From assembly GCA_013822765.1 (NCBI GenBank), contig PNKY01000003.1:62001-126000 (forward strand): a DNA stretch of 64,000 nt, written 5' to 3'. The translations under genes were made by a program, and so were the position numbers. Origin of the DNA: Rhodospirillum sp. Its GTDB lineage: Bacteria > Pseudomonadota > Alphaproteobacteria > Dongiales > Dongiaceae. This document shows, piece by piece, positions 60,792 to 64,000 of this stretch (its first letter is position 1; the number at the start of each line of letters is the position of its first letter). The notes under the pieces were generated by a model. That model had not been told where the DNA came from. It was given only the letters and a program-made list of their open reading frames with translations, and ran no database searches.

Positions 60792-60834
60792 GGGTCGTTT
60801 GTCTCCCAGAAACTGGTCTGATTCCGCGCGCGCG

Positions 60835-61782
60835 TCAGGCGCGCGCTTCCGACTTCCACACCCGCACTTCGCCTTCATATGGATCCCAGGTGTCGATCTC
60901 GTGCGGGAACACGCTGCGGATCGCCACCTCTTCCGAGGCAAGCGCGATGAAGTCGTCGCTCTCGTAGAGCACCATCGGCTTGGCCGCCATCACGTCCTTG
61001 GCCATGCCGAGGGAGTCCGCGGTCGCGACGATGTAGGTGAAGACGCCGTCGAGCTCGCTGATCGAATCCTTCATCGCGTCCTCGAGCTTGGAGCCCTGCT
61101 GCATCTTGTCGGCGAGGTAGACCGCGATCAGCTCGGAATCGCAGTTCGACATGAAGCGATGGCCGCGATGCTCGAGCGCGCGGCGGCCCTTCCAGTAGTT
61201 GGTGAGCTGCCCGTTGTGCACGACCGAGACGTCGGCGAACGGATAGGCCCAATACGGATGCGCCGAGCGGATATCGACGTCGGACTCGGTCGCCATGCGG
61301 GTGTGGCCGATGGCGTGGGTGCCGATGAAGCCGTTGAGGTGATACTGGTCCGATACCCGCGCGGCATCGCCCAGATCCTTGATCAGCTCCAGCCCGAGGC
61401 CGAGGGAGAGGATCTCCGCCCCCTCGACGTCCTCGATATAGTCGGCCAGCTTGCGCCGGTCGCCGCCGAAGTCGATGCGATAGCGGAAGGCATATTCGGT
61501 CGCCTCCTCCACCTTCACCAGCTTGGCGCCCAGCTCCTTCAGGCGCTTGTCGACCTCGGCGCGACGGGCCTTCACCTGGCCGTGGATGTCGAAGCCCTTC
61601 TTCATCTCATCCTGCTCGGCGACCTTGAAGCGCAGAACCAGCTCGCTGCCGTTGGGCTGGCCGTAAAGCGCGAAGCCGGTGGAATCCGGCCCGCGATGCT
61701 TCAGCGACTTCAGCATGTTGGTCATCTCGGTGCCGACGTCGCCGGTCTTGCGGCGATGAATCAATCCAGCAATTCCGCACAT
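60835..61782 (-). CDS. glxB: Class II glutamine amidotransferase (GlxB / MgsA)
   Basis: The 315-residue protein starts MCGIAGLIHRRK, with the catalytic N-terminal Cys2, followed by the PurF-type glutaminase blocks FIGTHAIGHTRMATESDVDIRSAHPY (RMAT and H-P), VHNGQLTNY and SNCDSELIAVYLADKM. It would cut glutamine, or in the MgsA case a gamma-glutamylmethylamide, to release ammonia or methylamine for the synthase barrel. It lies 16 bases after gmaS/glnT and belongs to the same operon. Confidence 0.88.
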   Translation of the reverse strand: MCGIAGLIHRRKTGDVGTEMTNMLKSLKHRGPDSTGFALYGQPNGSELVLRFKVAEQDEMKKGFDIHGQVKARRAEVDKRLKELGAKLVKVEEATEYAFRYRIDFGGDRRKLADYIEDVEGAEILSLGLGLELIKDLGDAARVSDQYHLNGFIGTHAIGHTRMATESDVDIRSAHPYWAYPFADVSVVHNGQLTNYWKGRRALEHRGHRFMSNCDSELIAVYLADKMQQGSKLEDAMKDSISELDGVFTYIVATADSLGMAKDVMAAKPMVLYESDDFIALASEEVAIRSVFPHEIDTWDPYEGEVRVWKSEARA

Positions 61783-61798
61783 AGTTATTCCCTCCGTA

Positions 61799-63268
61799 TC
61801 AGGGCAGGATGTCCCAATATTGCTGCAGGTCCCAGTTGGTGACGGTGGCGTTGAACTTCTCCCACTCGTCGCGCTTGTAGTGCATGAACACGCGGTACAT
61901 CTCGTCCGGCATGGCGCGCTTGATGACCTCGTTCTTCTCCAAGGCGTCGAGCGCCTCGCCCAGCGACATCGGCAGCTTCTGCACCTTCTTGCCGGCCTTC
62001 ATCGCGTCGTAGATGTTGCGCTCTTCCGGCTCGCCCGGATCCATCTTGTTGACGATGCCGTCGTCGAACGCCTGCAACAGCGCGCCCGCCATCAGGTACG
62101 GGTTCACCGCGGCGTCGACCGAGCGGTACTCGAACCGACCGGGCGCCGAGATGCGCAGCGCGCACGTGCGGTTCTGGTAGCCCCAGTCGGCATAGACCGG
62201 CGCCCAGAAGCCGGTGTCCCACAGACGCCGATAGGAGTTGACGGTCGAGGAGCCGATCGCAGTCAGCGCGCGCACGTTCTTCACCACGCCGCCGATGCAA
62301 TTCAAACCGATCGGTCCCGGCTTGGCCTGGCCTTTCAGCGGCATGAAGGTGTTCTCGCCGCCCTTGCGGTAGGTGAAGACCCCTTCCATGCCTGGCAGGT
62401 TCTTGCCGTTGCCGAGCGGGTTGACCTTCTCCTCGCCGCCCTTCCAAAGCGAGAGGTTGTGGTGGCAACCGCTGGCCGACACGCCCATGAAAGGCTTCGG
62501 CATGAAGCAGGCGATGATGTTGAATTCGCGCGCCACCTGGGCGCAGATCTGGCGATAGGTGGTCAGGCGGTCCGCGGTGCGCAGCGCATCGTCGAACATG
62601 AAGTTGAGCTCAAGCTGGCCCGGCGCGTCCTCGTGATCGCCCTGGATCATGTCGAGGCCCATGGCGCGCGAATATTCGACCACGCGCAGGAACACCGGCC
62701 GCAGCATTTCGAACTGGTCGATATGATAGCAGTTCGGCTTGGTATAGCCGCCGTCCGGCAACCCGTCCTCGCCCTTCTTCAGCCACATCATCTCTGGCTC
62801 GCAGCCGTGGCGCAGATGCAGGCCCTTGTGCTTCTTCTGGAACTCCTGGTGCAGGATGCGCAGGTTGCCGCGGCAATCGGAGGTCAGGTGACCGCCCGGA
62901 TTGACCTTTTCCTCGCGATTGCGGAAGCAGGTGCAGAAGACGCGCGCGACCCTTTTGTCCCACGGCAACTGCACGAAGGTGTCCGGGTCGGGAATGCCGA
63001 CCAGTTCGGAGGCTTCCGGGCCGTAGCCGATATATTGCTTGTGGCGGTCGACGAACAGGTTGGCGGTCGAGCCATAGACCAGCTGGAAGCCGCGCTCCGC
63101 GGTCGCTTCCCAATGATCGGCGGGAATGCCCTTGCCGACGATGCGTCCCGTCACCGAGACGAACTGGTAGTAGATATAGGTGATGCCAAGCTCGTCGATC
63201 TTGGCGCGGACTTTCTTCACCAGCTCCTTGCGGCCGGGTTGATTGACATGAGCTTCCAAGTCGGTCAT
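61799..63268 (-). CDS. gmaS: Type III glutamine synthetase-like enzyme (GlnT / gamma-glutamylmethylamide synthetase)
   Basis: The 489-residue protein is of the GlnT/GmaS branch of the glutamine synthetase superfamily: LHLRHGCEPEMMWL, GDHEDAPGQLELNF (metal and ammonia site), FMPKPFMGVSASGCHHNLSLW (the catalytic-core H-x-N), and ALRISAPGRFEYRSVDAAVNPYL. GmaS uses ATP to join glutamate and methylamine; GlnT makes glutamine. Linkage to glxBCD fits the methylamine route, but sequence alone does not separate the two. GAGGGG precedes the ATG. Confidence 0.8.
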   Translation of the reverse strand: MTDLEAHVNQPGRKELVKKVRAKIDELGITYIYYQFVSVTGRIVGKGIPADHWEATAERGFQLVYGSTANLFVDRHKQYIGYGPEASELVGIPDPDTFVQLPWDKRVARVFCTCFRNREEKVNPGGHLTSDCRGNLRILHQEFQKKHKGLHLRHGCEPEMMWLKKGEDGLPDGGYTKPNCYHIDQFEMLRPVFLRVVEYSRAMGLDMIQGDHEDAPGQLELNFMFDDALRTADRLTTYRQICAQVAREFNIIACFMPKPFMGVSASGCHHNLSLWKGGEEKVNPLGNGKNLPGMEGVFTYRKGGENTFMPLKGQAKPGPIGLNCIGGVVKNVRALTAIGSSTVNSYRRLWDTGFWAPVYADWGYQNRTCALRISAPGRFEYRSVDAAVNPYLMAGALLQAFDDGIVNKMDPGEPEERNIYDAMKAGKKVQKLPMSLGEALDALEKNEVIKRAMPDEMYRVFMHYKRDEWEKFNATVTNWDLQQYWDILP

Positions 63269-63445
63269 CGCGGTCCCCTCTCCGTCTCCAGCATTCGTTT
63301 CCGCCGCTGCTTCACCGCGCGGCGCGCTCCCTGTAGCAAGTCGATGCGCTTTCGATTGGTCGGGCTTCAGTCAGCCCCGATGTGCCTTGCGCCGTTTACT
63401 CTCCTCGGTACGTTGCGCGGTTCCTGGTCTCGGATGCCCTGGACA

Positions 63446-64000
63446 TCAGCTCCAGGGGAATGGGCTGTGCGACGTCGGATGCAGCTTGCCTTCGGCGAAG
63501 CGGCTGAAGCGGAACGGATGCAGCAGATCGCTCTCGTTGCCGCAGACGTCGTCCGCCACCAGCTTGCCGACGCCGAGCATCTTGTAGCCGTGGTTGCTGT
63601 CGGCGATCACGTAGACGTTCTCGCAGAACCGGTCGAACACCGGGAACGAATCCGCGGTGAAGCTGCCAATGCCGCCCGACGGCTCCTTCTTGTATTTCGG
63701 CATGGTGCCTTCGAAGCGCTTCTGGCAGAAGGCCAGCGCCGACACCCACATATGGGCGAAATCGTCACCGACGATGAAATCCGGGCTCTCCGGGCCGTAC
63801 GGATCGATCTTCACAGCTTCAGGCGCGGTCTTGACCTTGAACGGCATCGCGCCGCCCTGGACGCCGCCGAAGTGAAAGTCCGGCTTGTAGTAGATGCCCC
63901 ACAGCTTGTCGGTAATCAGCTTGCCGTCGACATCGGATTCGAGCGGCGCGTCGGTATCGACGTGGATCACCGGCGGCATCTTGCCGTCATTGGTGCGCTG
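63446..64000 (-). CDS. FAD-dependent oxidoreductase, C-terminal part (runs off the right edge)
   Basis: At least 184 C-terminal residues are visible, ending PTSHSPFPWS. The blocks WGIYYKPDFHFGGVQGG, GDDFAHMWVSALAFCQKRFEG, TADSFPVFDRFCENVYVIADSNHGYKMLGVGKLVADDV match the C-terminal substrate and FAD-binding regions of the DadA/sarcosine-oxidase-like amine oxidoreductases (DAO fold). It lies upstream of gmaS by 177 bases on the same strand. An oxidase or dehydrogenase for an N-methyl amine or N-methylglutamate would complete the pathway. Confidence 0.82.
   Translation of the reverse strand, partial: QRTNDGKMPPVIHVDTDAPLESDVDGKLITDKLWGIYYKPDFHFGGVQGGAMPFKVKTAPEAVKIDPYGPESPDFIVGDDFAHMWVSALAFCQKRFEGTMPKYKKEPSGGIGSFTADSFPVFDRFCENVYVIADSNHGYKMLGVGKLVADDVCGNESDLLHPFRFSRFAEGKLHPTSHSPFPWS

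Overview
The window is GC-rich, densely coded chromosomal DNA from an aerobic alphaproteobacterium. The evidence is a usg-like gene, a yqaA-dsbB-coq7 operon (Coq7 makes ubiquinone and needs oxygen), a DUF1127 protein, FixL/FixJ-type signalling, a CIRCE-controlled groESL operon, and a gmaS/glxBCD-type cluster. A Rhodospirillales or Hyphomicrobiales relative is my best guess, but nothing fixes the genus. I saw no rRNA, tRNA, CRISPR array, insertion sequence or prophage.

Regions. 1-5.2 kb: the 5' end of gluQ, a broken alkA-like glycosylase gene, an esterase, an HNH nuclease, and a LysR regulator divergent from an SDR/SnoaL pair. 5.2-10.3 kb: a YczE-type membrane protein, a KamA-like radical SAM enzyme, the operon yqaA-dsbB-coq7-GNAT, and usg. 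10.4-12.7 kb: groES-groEL with heat-shock promoter, CIRCE and terminator. 12.7-18.8 kb: a ketopantoate-reductase-like gene, DUF1127, a fused double SDR, and a PAS histidine kinase with two response regulators. 18.9-30.0 kb: mostly single genes, including a TPR membrane protein, a phosphoesterase, a methyltransferase, a PQQ-type sugar dehydrogenase, a PAS sensor, a nitrilase-family hydrolase, an LRR protein and small exported proteins. Among them is a GDT1/UPF0016 manganese exporter behind a yybP-ykoY riboswitch.

30.0-42.9 kb (minus strand): the most unusual part. Eleven genes with overlaps or short gaps (largest 63 nt) encode, in order of transcription, a 56-residue basic protein, a signal peptidase II (LspA) paralogue, an Lgt-like paralogue, four LamG proteins sharing an odd N-terminus ending in FRFVGC, an 881-residue protein with two Cys-less thioredoxin-like domains, and three proteins related to 2-hydroxyacyl-CoA dehydratase and its ATP-dependent activator. 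I infer a self-contained lipoprotein production system coupled to a metal-cluster/CoA-type module.

43.4-52.7 kb: an acyl-CoA dehydrogenase with clear promoter and terminator; a surface-polymer group (GT2, LtaS/sulfatase-like phosphotransferase, IspD/TarI-like cytidylyltransferase); exported hypothetical proteins, one with a frameshift; a cNMP-DUF1003 protein; a DUF421 protein; and an acyltransferase. 52.7-64 kb: an amine or one-carbon catabolic region. It holds a DUF1989-GcvT fusion, a flavin reductase, a GT4 gene, and the operon FAD oxidoreductase / gmaS(glnT) / glxB / glxC / glxD / small protein, which resembles the N-methylglutamate pathway. The FAD enzyme runs off the right edge.
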